From assembly GCA_039545295.1 (NCBI GenBank), contig BCIK01000002.1:1264108-1328107 (forward strand): a DNA stretch of 64,000 nucleotides. Direction: 5' to 3'. The number at the start of each line of letters is the position of its first letter. Within the stretch, counting starts at the first letter, position 1. Position numbers and translations under genes: made by a program. The notes under the pieces were generated by a model that saw only the letters and a list, made by a program, of their open reading frames with translations, had not been told where the DNA came from and did not search any database. Below, piece by piece: positions 23,116-38,049 of this stretch. Source of the stretch: Udeniomyces pyricola. Lineage: Eukaryota; Basidiomycota; Tremellomycetes; Cystofilobasidiales; Mrakiaceae.

Positions 23116-24844
23116 GTTGCACGCGTCGGAACGAACAAAGGCATCAAGGGAAAGAGAAGAGAGGGGGGAGGGAAGGGCGCTTAGGGGGCGGGGGGGCATT
23201 TAGGGTTTTTGGTTCGGCAGGATTGGGGTTCTCGTAAAACGGAAGAGGACGAGGATCGCTTCCACCATCATACCCTTTCTTTAAGATGAGAACTCGACAA
23301 GAGGGGTCTTTTTTTTTCTTTTCTTCTCTTGGGGTTTCTTCTTTTCTTTTTGTTGTTGCCCTTTCTTTCTGTCCCTCCCGCTCCCCGCTCCCCCCTTTTT
23401 TTTCGTCCGGCATTTTCATCCCCCTTTTTTCCTCTTCTGCTTTGCGCTCTGTTCTTATAGCATCTTGCTTCCTACCGTTTTCTCCCTCCCCTCCTCCCCC
23501 CCAAATCCTCATTTTTCCTCGCCTCATCTCTCTTTCTTTGCAATCCTTTTCTTCCAAAACCCCCTCATCTCGATCCCATTCCAAAGTCCACTTTACCTCC
23601 ATGCATCCTCCGCCATTCTTCACCTCCCCCCCACCCCCTTGTTTCCTTCTTTTTCTCTTTTTTCTTCTTCTTTCTCGCTTGAACTTTTTTTTTTTTTTTC
23701 CTTTTCTTTCTTCCTCCTTTTAGTCTTCCTTTTTTTTTGCCTTTTTCATTCATTCTTGCTAGCTAGCTGTTTCCGTATCTCCCACTACTTATTACTACTA
23801 CTACGACGTACCACCATCTCCCTACCTTTTTTTTTCCTCAACACCCTCCTCCTCCCTCTTCTCCCTTGGGTCTCTCTCTCTCCCCCCCCCTCCTCTTTGC
23901 CCCGAGGGCCCTTATCAACCATCATCTACGTTTCTTCTCTCTTCCCCTCCTCCCGTCTTTCCCCCTCATATGAAAGGATCATGTCACATCCCATTCTCCC
24001 CTCTCGAGCGCAAAGAAAATAAATAAATAAATAAAAATAACAATCAAAAAATATTCAAAGATGAAAAAAAAAAAAAAACTGAGGTTCGAAATCATGCTCC
24101 CCCCCCCCTTTTATATATATATATATATATGAGTGCAGCAGTATAAATAATAATAATAATAATAGCTTTTGCATCACCAATCTCTCCGGGGGTCGTCGTC
24201 GATTTTTTTTTTTTTTTTTTTTACATATATAACACACGTCCGAATCCATGAACAAGTTCTTCCCCTTCTTCCTTCCCCCCCCCCCAAACTCCCTTTCGAC
24301 CCCCGCCCCGGCTTTGTTTTGCTTCGGTCTCTCTTGCTTCCAACTACTCAAAAAAAAAAAAGGACCAACTCTATCACTACTGAGGAAGGATACCAAGGCA
24401 TAAAGATCAAACACACACACACACCAAAAGGGGAGGGGGGGGAACAAGAAGAAAAGACAAAAAGAGAAAGAGGAAGACCACAAGGCCAGGCCAAGCCAGG
24501 CCGGCCCAAGACACAAACAAAAAAGAAAAGGAGCAAAGTGAATGGAGAAGGAAGGAAAGGGAGGTAACGGGGGGGGGGGGAGAAGAAAGTTGGGTTTGCT
24601 CAGGGAGAGGGCGATGTGAACCGAATTGAGAGAGGGGATAGGAAACACCAATGGGTCGAGGTAGGACATGGGATGCGGAATGAAGATTTGAAGGATTTCG
24701 GCGAATGCAAAAGTTTTTCCTAGTCCATCATATGGTGATGACTGGAACAAAAAAAAAAACAACCGAAAAAAATCCCTTTCAACCGCCGACACGTTCCCTG
24801 TTGCACTCCCCCCCCCAAAAGAAAGAACTGAAGGGTCCTCTCGT
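23116..24844. other. Convergent intergenic spacer rich in C/T and homopolymers
   Basis: 1.7 kb between the ends of the G3BP-like and Sdh4 genes. It is extremely C/T-rich on the plus strand (23300-23960). It has poly-A at 24064-24079, TATATATA at about 24113-24131 and several poly-T, poly-C and poly-G runs. Long frames here are low-complexity artefacts. It probably holds two 3' UTRs. Confidence 0.6.
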
Positions 24845-26431
24845 TTAGGCGGTCCAAACCCGTCGGATGACCTCGGTCAAGCCTGTTGGGAACGGTACGT
24901 ATACAAATCAATGGGGGTTAATTTAGTCATCTGAATACCAAATGTTTTCTCTCCCCTCTCGTGCGAAGGCGTGGGGGGGGGGGGGAAGGAGAGAGGAGGG
25001 GCGGCCAGCCAGCCAGCCAACCGACTCGCGTTACGCCCGAAACGGCCGAAAACCACGCAGCGGCTTTCTCTCCCTCTTTGCTTTAGGCCCTCTCCCACCA
25101 CACAAGGTCAATCGTCTCCGGAAAGGGAAGAATCCTACTTACCGACGTCGTTGGTGTTGAACTCGTAGACACCCCAAAGCGCACCGGCCGTCGCCGCCTT
25201 GAGGACGTACGAAGCAATCTTGCCGATGATGGGGAACTTTCGGGGGTGAAGGTAGTCGACGAGGCACGAGTCGAACCCAATGTGCGAGTGGATGATGAGG
25301 GAAGCTCCGAGGAGTCCGTCAAAGATGACGTGAGGAGCGGGGGTAAGGGAGAAAGAGTAGACACTTTTCAGGTGTAAGGGAGCAAGAGGGAGACAGGGAG
25401 ACAAACGGCCGGAGACGCAAAGGAGTCAGCATGCGCTTGTGAACGAGATATTGTCGCGGTTGTGAGTGAGCCTGCCCTCCCCGCCCATCCCCACCCCCCT
25501 TCTCCCCGAGGAAAGCCTTGTTCATGAGCGTGTCTCTCATCGCTCAGACGAGATGGTCAAGAGTTGTCTGGGTCATGGGTCAGAGAATGCATCGATCGAA
25601 CTGAAACTCACGTCATGGGGATGAGGGCTACCGAGAGAAGTCGCTCAAACTGCCAGTGGTGGGATCCGTGGGCCTTGTTGGGCGCGGGGAAAGTGGTCGC
25701 GTCGTTGACGGTTCCGGGGATGACGGCTGTTGGAACGGAACGATGGAAAAGGGATACGAGATGAGCATGAGGCAGGCATTGGGTATAGAGTGTATGCGGG
25801 TGCCTCGCGTCGACGAAGCAGCATCGAGGAGAAGAGGTAGACGGGGCGAAGCTATCGGTAAACGTCGCCTCCTCATTGGTGCTCTCGCTCGCTTTCTCTC
25901 GCCGCCGCCCCCTCCTCTTCCTCCTTTCCTGAATCTCAACCTCGTTTCGTGTCCTTGACGGTCCTGCGTCTGACCGACATCTCTCTCAAGATAAACGATA
26001 CGGTTTAATATAGAACACACTTACGTCCTCCGGGAATGTACGCGTTGATGTCTCCGGGAGCAGCGGCGGCCTTTCGAGGGATGGCTGGTGAGGTTGCGAT
26101 CCGAGAAGGAAGGGGAATCCACAAAAGGTGATGATGACGAGCCGACAGGAAGCAGAGTAGAGGCAAAGCATCATCAGCCATATGCTCGTGCAAAGGTAAG
26201 CGACGATCCAAGATGCGCCGGGAGGAAGCAAAGATCGTGTACAAGGTCAAACGAGAGACGGGTGAAGCGAAAGACGACTTTGGATGGATGGGATAGAGGG
26301 AGGGAAAGGGGAGGGGTAGACGAATGGGAGAAAAGATGGGATTCGGACGCACTCGAGTGGACGGATCGGAAGGCGAGGAGAGCCTGTCGGCTGGCGATGG
26401 GCTGACGAAGGGCAGACTGGAACATGAACAT
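24845..26431 (-). CDS. SDH4: Succinate dehydrogenase membrane anchor subunit (CybS)
   Basis: Anchor of mitochondrial complex II, which binds heme b and ubiquinone and holds the Sdh1-Sdh2 catalytic dimer in the inner membrane. Five exons (26431-26353, 26084-26025, 25726-25612, 25363-25143, 24882-24845) give 170 residues in phase. The N-terminus (MFMFQSALRQPIASRQALLA) is basic and hydroxylated, fitting a mitochondrial presequence. Diagnostic CybS stretches are GSHHWQFERLLSVALIP (the conserved Ser/Arg of the quinone site), HSHIGFDSCLVDYLHPRKFP (heme-ligand His region) and ASYVLKAATAGALWGVYEFN, giving three membrane helices. The short last exon encodes LTEVIRRVW. Length suits the family. A second ATG at 26425 is an equally possible start. 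Confidence 0.95.
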
Positions 26432-27169
26432 GGTGAGAGGGCGAAGGGAGGTTGAATGAACGGACAGGAAGAGAGAAGGAGGGATCGATTAGGGCGAGGG
26501 AGGACGGGGGCGAGAGGAGCCAAGCAGAGGAGGAAACAGGGAGGCCTCATCATGATCGACGGAGCTTGTGGCACAGCTTGCGATGGCGTGGCCACACAGG
26601 TTGGTCAGCTTCGAAGGCATGCCAGCACTGTCTCGATCGACTCGCTCGTTGAATATGCAATATCATGCATGCATGCATCATGCGATATTTGTCATGAATT
26701 AATGCGTTTGATTTTGTTGAGCGATAGACATTGGAGAGAATAGAATAGATCTAGTCAAAGAGGGAACAACTAGTGGACATGATGGAAAGCATATATATTC
26801 AAATGAACGGTCCAGACGATGAAGAAAGGGGCGCAGCAGCAGCACCCTCGTCCCCTCAACGTTGTGTTCATGTTATGTTGTTGACTGGGCCGCGAGGGGG
26901 GGTTCGATGGGCGGTGCGGCAGATGATTGGGTTTAGATAGCCTTCCTCTTTCTGTTGATGACTCCTCGAACCGTTCCTTGTTCTTTCTTTCTCCATCAAC
27001 TAATACCTGGCACCATCACCCACCTCGTCTTTCTTTCCGTTCACCCCTTTTAACTACCACTGCCACCACCACCACCACCATCGTCAAACCCATCTATCGA
27101 CCATCAACCTTCCCGCACAAACCCCGTCTCGGTTCACACAACACTCCTCTCCCAGCTCCCATCACCAAC
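26432..27169. promoter_or_regulatory. Divergent promoter region between SDH4 and the MAP kinase
   Basis: The two genes diverge from this 740-bp spacer. It includes a near-palindrome around CATGCATGCATG (26655-26692) and, next to the kinase ATG, a C/T- and ACC-rich leader (26980-27165). The frame is open upstream of 27170 to an ATG at 26927, but that extension is low-complexity and looks like leader. Confidence 0.45.
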
Positions 27170-29745
<2,576 letters not shown>

Positions 29746-30568
29746 CTCGTCAACCGTTGAGGCCTTGGCGTCATCTATCATACTTCTTGCCCGATTCAGC
29801 ATGGACGTCCCCTTTCTGTTTCTACTTTTCTTCCCTTTTTCCTTGCCCTTCATCTTACTCCACACGCCTTTCTCTCCCTGACTTCGCTGGCCGAATACCT
29901 ATCACGAAAGATTTCGTACTATGAAATCACCAATCCCCTCGCCCTCAAATCGATCTGATCTCGCTCTCCCTGTGCCCTAATCCTTGTGCGCTTGCTTTCC
30001 GTTCATCGTCTTTCTTATTGGTTTCTCCTGGCTTTTTTTTTTTTTTTTTTTTTTTAAAAAAAAGATGTTTTTTTTATACTCTTTTTCTTCTCGATTTTTC
30101 TTTCTTCCTGTTGCTCGCTTACGATCTGATTTTGCTTGTCCTCCGGCTTTCGCTCATCATCACGCAGACTCTTCCACCTCACTAACGTCGTTCAAGCATC
30201 CTTCTGCCATCCACACCCCACATCAAGTAACGCGTCTTTTCTGTTTATTCTTCCCTCCCTACCTCCTCTCTTTGCCTTTTTCCCTGTTGCTTTAATTCTC
30301 TTTTCCTCTTTCTTTGCTTGCACGTCGTGCCTTTTTCTCTTCTTTTTCCATTATCTCGAACCTTTCTTCGATCACATGAACATCAAAACTCCGTTCAAAC
30401 ACCACACACATACACGCACACACACATACACACACTCTCTCTCTTGATGAAATTGAAAAAACAATCGATGAAAGCTGGGCACAGACAGACAGAGGGGTAT
30501 GATCTGCCCCGAGATGGGACAACCCCCCCCCCCCTCTTCTTCCAGCAGTGGGGGGCAAGGAACTCTCC
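29746..30568. other. Convergent spacer between MAP kinase and MSH6
   Basis: About 820 bases of C/T-rich sequence with a poly-T/poly-A junction (30034-30064) and a CA tract (30404-30435). No gene seen; contains both 3' UTRs. Confidence 0.5.
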
Positions 30569-33500
30569 CTATCGCCTTTCATACAACCCCACAGAATCCC
30601 TCAACAACCTCAACGAATGCGTCTTACCCCGATCCAACGTGGCTCGACCGGTGCCGAGCTTGAAGAGGAACGCAAAGTCGGCATGCGCTACGAGCGGGAG
30701 CGTCACCTGCTGCTGCTGCTGCTGCTTCTTCGAGGCTAGCTTTTGGGCGAGCTCGGCTTGGAATAGGTCCGATACCGTCTCCGCCCGCGTCACGACGGGC
30801 AGCGGGACGCCCGCTAGTTTCGCGACGTCTACAGTGAGAGTGGGAAGAGGGGGGCGGGGGGGGGGGGCGTACAAGACCAAGAAGTCAAAAGCGAGAGGGA
30901 AAAGAAAAGCAGAAAAAGAATGAGTATGTGTGTTACTTTAGACATGATGGGAGCGAGGGGAGATGTAAAAAAGAAAGAAAGAAAAAACAAAGAAAAGAAA
31001 AAAAAACGAACGAGTGCCGTAACTCGATTGGGCGACGCCTTCGACGAGCTTGTACAAGAAGACGACCTCGCGCTTCTCGGCGTCGACTTGGGCGCTCATG
31101 TGCATCGACCGAACGTTAGGATGATAAGCGTATTCTTGAGCCAGCGAACCGTAGTGCGTCTAGATCAACCCAAGCATTAAAAAAAGGACAAGAAAAGAAA
31201 AGAGGAGGGTGCGTCACGTCACAGAAAAAGCAGGGAAGCGTTTGTTTGAACAGGGTGGGGGGGGGGGGGGGGTTAAGTCAGTTTTTTTTAACAGCTGCTG
31301 TGGATGGGATCCAAGTCTGTAGTGGATGAGATCCGGATCAAGGGATGAATGAGAAGCATTTGAGCGGACGAACAGCAAAGAATGTGAGCGGAAGGGAGTG
31401 GGTTGACATGTGATGAAGGACAGCCTGGTGAATGGGGACGGTCACAGCCATCCACGAGAGAAACGTCGAAAGTGGACATGAATTCAGGAAATCCAATTCA
31501 AGCAGAAGAAAGAAAAAAATAAACAAGAAAAAAATAGAACTAATGTTAGTCTGTGATGCTTGCGTTCGTCCGACTGGCAAAGAGTGACCATGATCGGCTG
31601 AGGACTTCATAGGCAACAAGCATAGAGAAGGAAGATAAGAAACGAAACGAGAATCTGACTTACCCCGGCAATCGAAGTCCCGTCGTGCGTGCTCGTCCCT
31701 CGCCCAAGCTCATCGAGGAACACGAGCGATCGTGGACCGGCTTCACGCAAGATCTTGGAGCTGCGAAGCAACAAGATTATTTAAAAAAAAAAAAAAAAAA
31801 AAACCCCAACACACACACACCCCAAGGCGCTCGGCAAATGGGTCAGTCAAAGCATGGGGTTTCGCCTCGCTAAACCGAGTGATTCAGCCGTCAGGGATCG
31901 GTAGAATTCACCATTCGTCCAGCTCGACCTTGAAAGTCGACGACGCAGAGAACATGTTGTCATATGCACCCATCCGAACGCAGACTCGATCGATAGGCGA
32001 TAGCCTTGGGAAGAGTTCGTTGATAGCGCGAGTCAGCTACAGGCAAGGAAGACAGATTGAGCAGGTGGATCGAAGTCTGGACTGTGTGTGTACACTCACT
32101 TTGCCTCGCTCGCAGGGACATACATCCCGAGTTGAGCCAAAATGACTCCCGCAGCTGTCATTCGAAGCAACGTACTTTTTCCAGCCTATCAAACCCATTT
32201 CGACCAACCAATTTGCCAATCGGAAGCATTGAGTGTCAGGGATTCAAAGGAGTGAGAAGAAGAGACCCTTGAAGGAACAAAACAAAACGGCGCACCATGT
32301 TGGGTCCAGTCAGCAAAACCGTCCTCGCTTTGTCTCCTCCCAGCTGAACATCGTTGGGAATGAAATCGGTCCGCATCGCCATGGCCGGGTGGCGGAGATC
32401 CTTGAAGTCAATGAAGGCTTCTTCGCCTTGGTCGTCCACGAATACAGGCCGGCACTTGGGTTCGTCCATCTCGGTCGAGGCAATCGCTAAGCTCGAGAGG
32501 CAGTCGATCTCGGCAACCGTCCTGACTGCCCGAAGCCAGGTCTCTCGTTGAGAATCGAATTCGAGGTAGAGACGAAGTCGGAAGTCCTGATGTGGGGTTG
32601 GGCCAAACAAAGAGGAAGAACCATCAGACAGGGAAGCCTTTTGTCACCATGGATATACATATGTAGCAAGGCAGAAGAACAAACCCGAATGACTTGACCA
32701 CGTGTCTCTCGAGCTTCTTGTAGGGCCCGAATGAGCGGGAGGGACTCGGGTGTCGAATAACGAGATTGTGCCTACGTAAAAAAAAAATCAACCCAGAGCA
32801 AAATGGGTATGAGCACCCTCGAAGAGATCGATTGGTTGAGATACGCAGCCCACCTTGGTGCCTCCAGTCTTGGTCCAGTTTTTGGGGACCTTCGTTTTAG
32901 GGTTCACTGGCTCGTTAGAAAAAGGGAGAGAAGAAAAAAAGACTATGAGTCGTAAGTCACATCTAGTCGAAAGAATATCGGTTGGGTGCGCTGCGTACCA
33001 GCGAGTTGATAGATGTCCTTCTGGCCGACAGCCGAGGACCAGTAAACCACGGGCGTCCTCTGGCGTGAGAAAGATAACGTGATGAAAGAATCAACCAGAT
33101 GTATCTGCTGACATGGGCACATAGTGAGCACATAAATCACATACTAGCTCCCGTTCACTCTCTGCACGGAGGTCTTCAAGCTGCTCCTCGATCGTACCGA
33201 GTTCGCCCATGATCTCTTCATAAGCCTCGTCAGCGCCACAGACGGGAAGCACAGTCACTACGAAGCATATAAAGCGGTCAGCTTGCACTGTTCTTAGGTT
33301 CGTATCAACCTCCAAACTCAGAGAGCAACAGCCAACTCACCATCTTCGCGATCATAGCTGAAGACCCAATGCCAAAGCGTCGTCAGCTTGGTACGAAAAC
33401 GACTATGCAGTCCAGAAAGGCGTGATGACATACGTGAACAAGGATCTGACGTGCTGAAGGGCAGAGTCAAGGTCTGGTGCAGCTTCCAGGAGCTTAAGCA

Positions 33501-36500
33501 CACTGGTTGAATCGAAACTTTCGGCTGTCGATCGCAGGTGGTCGATCCCTTCTTTAACTTTGTCGAAAGCCTGTAACGAGAGGATAAGGAAAACAAGAGA
33601 ATAAACGTCGCGTTGGGCGAGGAACGCGACTGAACAACCCGAACAAAGGTCACGTACGTCAAGGACTTTGATGAAATCGGTGAGTTTACAACTGTTGGCA
33701 TGAATCCGACTGATCAATCGCTCAAGATCCGGCAAGCCTGTGCGAGCAAGGAACACGATGCTTGTCAACTATGACCTTCCGTCTCGTCAGCGGCCGTGAA
33801 ACCCCGAAGTCGCTAAATCATGACTGACCCTTGGCGAGTTTCTTGAAATCCATCTGGAAAGAACCGTGGTTCATGATCTCTTCGACAGCATCAAGCCTGT
33901 AGTACGAGGCGACACGCAAGCTATCTTGAGATCAGTATTGTGTACCAAAGAACAGACGCTCAGAGGCAAGCTAATCACTGACCGTTGGTTAATGGCAAGA
34001 GGTTGCCGAAGCGGCAGACAGAGCCAAATGCGGAAGAGTCTTTTTCCAAACGGGGTGATGCAGCGTTGGAGCAGCTTGAGAAGCGTGCCGTCATCTCCTC
34101 CTTCGTTGTTGACAAGGATCTATAGGTATACAAATAGAGGAAGGCGACCGAGCGACAGCTCGCCATTAGTACCAAGCAAGCGAAGCTAGCGCCGTCAAGA
34201 CAGGGCAAACGACGAAAGCACCTCAATATGAGCCAAGGTTTGGCCGTCGAGCACTAGGTTCTGACCGGGCCGCACGGGGTCATAAATGTCAAAGTTGCGT
34301 TGGCTGAGAAGATCTTGATCGAGATTGAGCTGCTTGAGATACCTAGATCAAGCCAAGCCAAGCGACAAAGTATAAGCGTAGACGAATCACATTGGTTCTG
34401 AGGAGAGACCAATCATTACACGTACGAGATCAAACCGCCGAGAGAAGACATGACCAAAGGCTTGCTACTCTCATTTCGCACGACCTCGGGAATGGTGTCT
34501 TCTTCCTCGCCTTCACCATCTCCTGCTGGGTAGAAATCCTTGAGAACGTCCAGAGTTGCCTCAGCAGAGAGGAACTCGGAACCCGGCCTGAGTGCCGTCC
34601 AAACGGTCGAGGTCGGAAGCACACTACGAAGCGTACGCAGGGTCTGGCTGGAAATGTTCCCCTTAGAAAGAACCACAACACAACATGAAAGTTCAGTCTC
34701 ATTGTTGAGCCCGTAGGATCCGAGACGAGGTGAAACACCAAACCTTTTCGTAGATAAGCTCCTTAGGTCGAAGCTGTCGGAACAATGTCTCTACCCTTGA
34801 TCGGCAGACATCGTCCACAAACGAGGACAGAGAAAAGGCACCAGTCGCTGCATCGAGGATTGTGATACCGAACGCGGGCGCATGAGGAGTCGCATCTGGA
34901 TCCTCCTGCAATATACGTGAGCCGAGAATCTTTCAGTCAATGACTGATGGATGGATGAATGACCAGACGAGAACGACAACACCGCACCTTGAGGCAGATA
35001 CATTGGCTCGCCTCGTCGCCTGCCAAGTAGGCCGAGTCTGAAACGGTTCCGTTCGTAAGGACGTGCTTGAGCTCTCGTCGAACAATTTCCTTGCCCGCAG
35101 GAGCTTTCTTGCCTCCCGCCTTGGCCGATTTCTGACGCATCTCAGCACTAAGAAGAAAAGAAGAGGATATGAGCGAGAGGGTAACGGAGTATACATATGT
35201 GCGACAATCAAACACTGGACTTCACTCACCCAAGAGCCGTCTCAGCTTGATCAACTCTGAATGGAACAAACAGCAGACTGGATCAATCAAAATTGCCCGG
35301 TTGGTGAGACAAACAACAATCCTAGCACATTGATAACATACCGCCCAACTTTGAACCCAGCAGCGAGAAACTTGGCCGCCCTGAAGGAGCACGGTGCAAT
35401 GTCAGCGAATCGATACATCATCATGTGTGGCTTGCGAAAGCTGAGGTGATAAGGCGTACCAAATTTCAAATTGTTGCTCGGGAACTCCAACCTGGGGAAA
35501 GGTGGACGAAATGCTTAAACTTTGATCGGCTGCTAGCCATCAAGAGGTCGATAGATCGAGAGAGACGATTTACCATCTTCATCTTCACACGGTCAACGAG
35601 CTTCAGTCCGAACTCGAGGTGACCGATTTCCTGTCGATGGAACACGAACGCGATCGTTCAGTTTCTTATTCTGCCTCAATCTCAGCCATTCAGCTCAGCC
35701 AATATTGCAATGAAGATCCACTCACTGCATCGTTCTCGTACAACTCGAAAAATTTGCCCTTTTGGACTGTAACACACCACATACAACGGTTTCAGCCCAA
35801 TCTCTCGTCGGAAACTAGAGCACCACAAACCTCCGGCACGCACAAAAAAGAACAGTCTGGCGGGAGGAAAGGCGTTGACATCAGCGTCATGCTCCGAGCC
35901 ATGCCCCGATAAAGTCGAGACGTCATGACGAAGACTTACATCAAAGTGATGCTGTTTGATCTCCCAGAACTAGAGATTGAAACAACGCCGAATTTGATAT
36001 AAAAAGTGAGCCAGGATCCAATCATCCACGTACGCCCTTGCGGCTGCAATAGCTGACCAACCTGAGTCTCAAAGGGTGTGAATTTGGACCAAGCCGATTT
36101 TGGAATGTGCAGCGATCGAGGATCATACTCCGCATGATCTGGCAAAGGTAAAGTGATAGGGCCTGGTCAGATGCTGGGCCAAACAGATCGTGCACGTTAC
36201 ATGATCAGATGGGAAATGGGGCTGCTCACCTGGACGATGCCCTTCAATCTATTGTTTAGGACGACAGAACGCGAAAACATTGGCACAAACTCAGCGTTGT
36301 GGTCAGTCTGACAAATATTTTCCCAGGGAAGATGACTTACATCCTTGATGTCTTTCAGAAAATCGAAACAATCCTCGTTTGCTTTTTTATCATCCTTTTC
36401 CTTCTGCTTCCTGATTTCGGCCTGAGTAAGGAAGGCGTTGGATCCGGTACCGTTGGCCGACGCCGACGCTGACTTGCGAGCAGAGTTCGAGGGTGTAGAA

Positions 36501-37607
36501 GATACGATTGGTCGAGGAGGCGGACGGACGGGAGTCTTGTCATAGTATCAGTGTTAAAGTTTCAAGAAGTTGTTTAGCCAATGTCAGATGAGTCGTGGAA
36601 AGCGAGAATAAGGGAGACTGCCGCAGACGCTCATGACAGACCTTTGTCTTAGCCTTGGATTTGGTTGACTTGATCGGCTCGTCCTCATCATCCGAGATGT
36701 CCATGGGTTCATCAAACTCAGCGGCGGCGGCAGCTGAGAAGTGCAGAATCCACGGCACAATGAGTAATTCAGCATGCCGCTCGACGTTCGGATCAGCGCC
36801 ATGTTCGGTGTAGTCAGTCAACATACCAAACAAATCATCGTCCCCATCAAAGTCGTATTCATCATCCGAGTCGGACTTCTTCTTGATTTTTCTACCTGAT
36901 GACGATCAAGAACCAGAAATGACTGTGCTCAGCCTGCTTGTCCGCAGCCCTGGCCAGCAGCTTCGACGTGGAGCCTTACGATACCCACCTTTCTTGGCTG
37001 TGATCGTCTCTAGCTCGTCCTCTGACTCGGCGAAGTTGATAAGACGCTTATTGCGCCCGCGAGTCTAGAGACCCAAAGGAAACATCAAAAGGGAAGATGT
37101 CAGATGTTTGTTGCATGACCGCATATAACCCATGACATCTTCGGGGCGCGGGTGACGCGCTGAACGTCGTACTGAGTTGCATGTTTTAGACTTAGCAATT
37201 AACAGAGAACGGACCTGCACGATGGGGTGTTCATCCTCGTCCTCATCGACATCAGCGTCCACCTGAACGATGGTCTGATCGGCTGCTCCTTCGCTCCCTT
37301 CGTCCTGATCGCTTTCTAGCACGGGTTCTAACGAACTGGAAGGCGCAGCGTCTTCGGTCCTAGGTCTCTTAGTGGGGATTGGTTGAGAAGGAGATGGTGC
37401 TTTGTTTTTCGAGGGCACGACCTTGGCTGCTGGAATGGTGTCGGATGAAGATAGAACAGAGCTCAAGGAGCGGGAAGCGGAGGGCAGGCGACGCGACGGC
37501 TGAGAGGGTGAAGATGAGGGGGGTCCGCTCGAAGGTGTCTTGGAGAAGAAGCCGAGGAGAGTCGTTTGTTTGCCGTCAGAAGATGGAGGGGCTTTCTTAG
37601 GTGCCAT
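30569..37607 (-). CDS. MSH6: DNA mismatch-repair ATPase Msh6 (MutS family)
   Basis: Msh6 pairs with Msh2 as MutS-alpha, recognising base mismatches and small loops in the nucleus. The gene has many short introns (I count at least 15 exons). The first exon (37607 to about 37216) opens with [10 protein letters not shown], the PCNA-binding PIP box of Msh6, then a disordered Ser/Pro and acidic tail. The mismatch-binding domain carries [12 protein letters not shown] and [17 protein letters not shown]; the canonical Phe-x-Glu is in FFELYE. Connector and lever parts follow ([52 protein letters not shown]). The ATPase has Walker A split by an intron (TGPNM, then [14 protein letters not shown]), and Walker B/signature [17 protein letters not shown]. 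The C-terminus includes [12 protein letters not shown]. The stop at 30569 depends on the last acceptor and is less certain. Confidence 0.93.
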
Positions 37608-37757
37608 TGTATGGGAGAGGATAGGTTTAGAGACGAGGCAAAAGGGTAGGTGAATTATGTGGAAGTGAAGGAGGATGGACCGGCTGATGTTGGAGGAGAC
37701 TGGAGAGCTTCAAGTGGGATGGTAGGGTCCGATTGTCGATCAACTTTAGCGAAGGAG

Positions 37758-37773
37758 ACGCGTCCCGACGCGT
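37758..37773. promoter_or_regulatory. Two MCB (ACGCGT) boxes upstream of MSH6
   Basis: ACGCGT at 37758-37763 and again at 37768-37773, exactly 10 bp apart and about 150-165 bp upstream of the MSH6 start. MCB is the binding site of the fungal MBF factor, which drives G1/S transcription of DNA replication and repair genes. Function here is inferred. Confidence 0.6.
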
Positions 37774-38021
37774 TCACGTTCGTCGACGCCGTCACTCGAC
37801 GAATTAATGACGCTCGGCAGCGCACAAGACGACGTATCTACAGTACTACAACGTATCAAAATTACCTACATATAGCTGGCTGTGTCAACACACACTCCCA
37901 CTTCAAGCTCCAAGCTAGCTTCGAGCTCCTAGCTCCGAAGCCCGATCGACTATTTAACATCTTGCAGGCAAGAGGCTGCTGTGAGGGCCGCTGCGCGCTG
38001 AGCTCGACGCTATTTAAACGT

Positions 38022-38049
38022 ACGTTCAATTGCAACGTTCAACGTTCAA
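38022..38049. repeat. Three ACGTTCAA copies in 28 bp
   Basis: Copies start at 38022, 38035 and 38042 (the last two share one base). The cluster lies about 415-440 bp upstream of the MSH6 start. Confidence 0.6.

Noticed and set aside
23286..24022. Long Phe/Ser/Pro/Leu-rich frames
   Set aside because: They arise from the C/T-rich convergent spacer; no motif, no splice sites.
24055..24792. Minus-strand frame of 245 codons with hydrophobic content
   Set aside because: Hydrophobicity comes from T/C homopolymers read as Phe/Leu/Pro; lies between two 3' ends.
26927..27169. 81-codon N-terminal extension of the MAP kinase
   Set aside because: In frame, but Pro/Thr/His low complexity typical of a C/T-rich leader; Fus3-class kinases have short N-termini.
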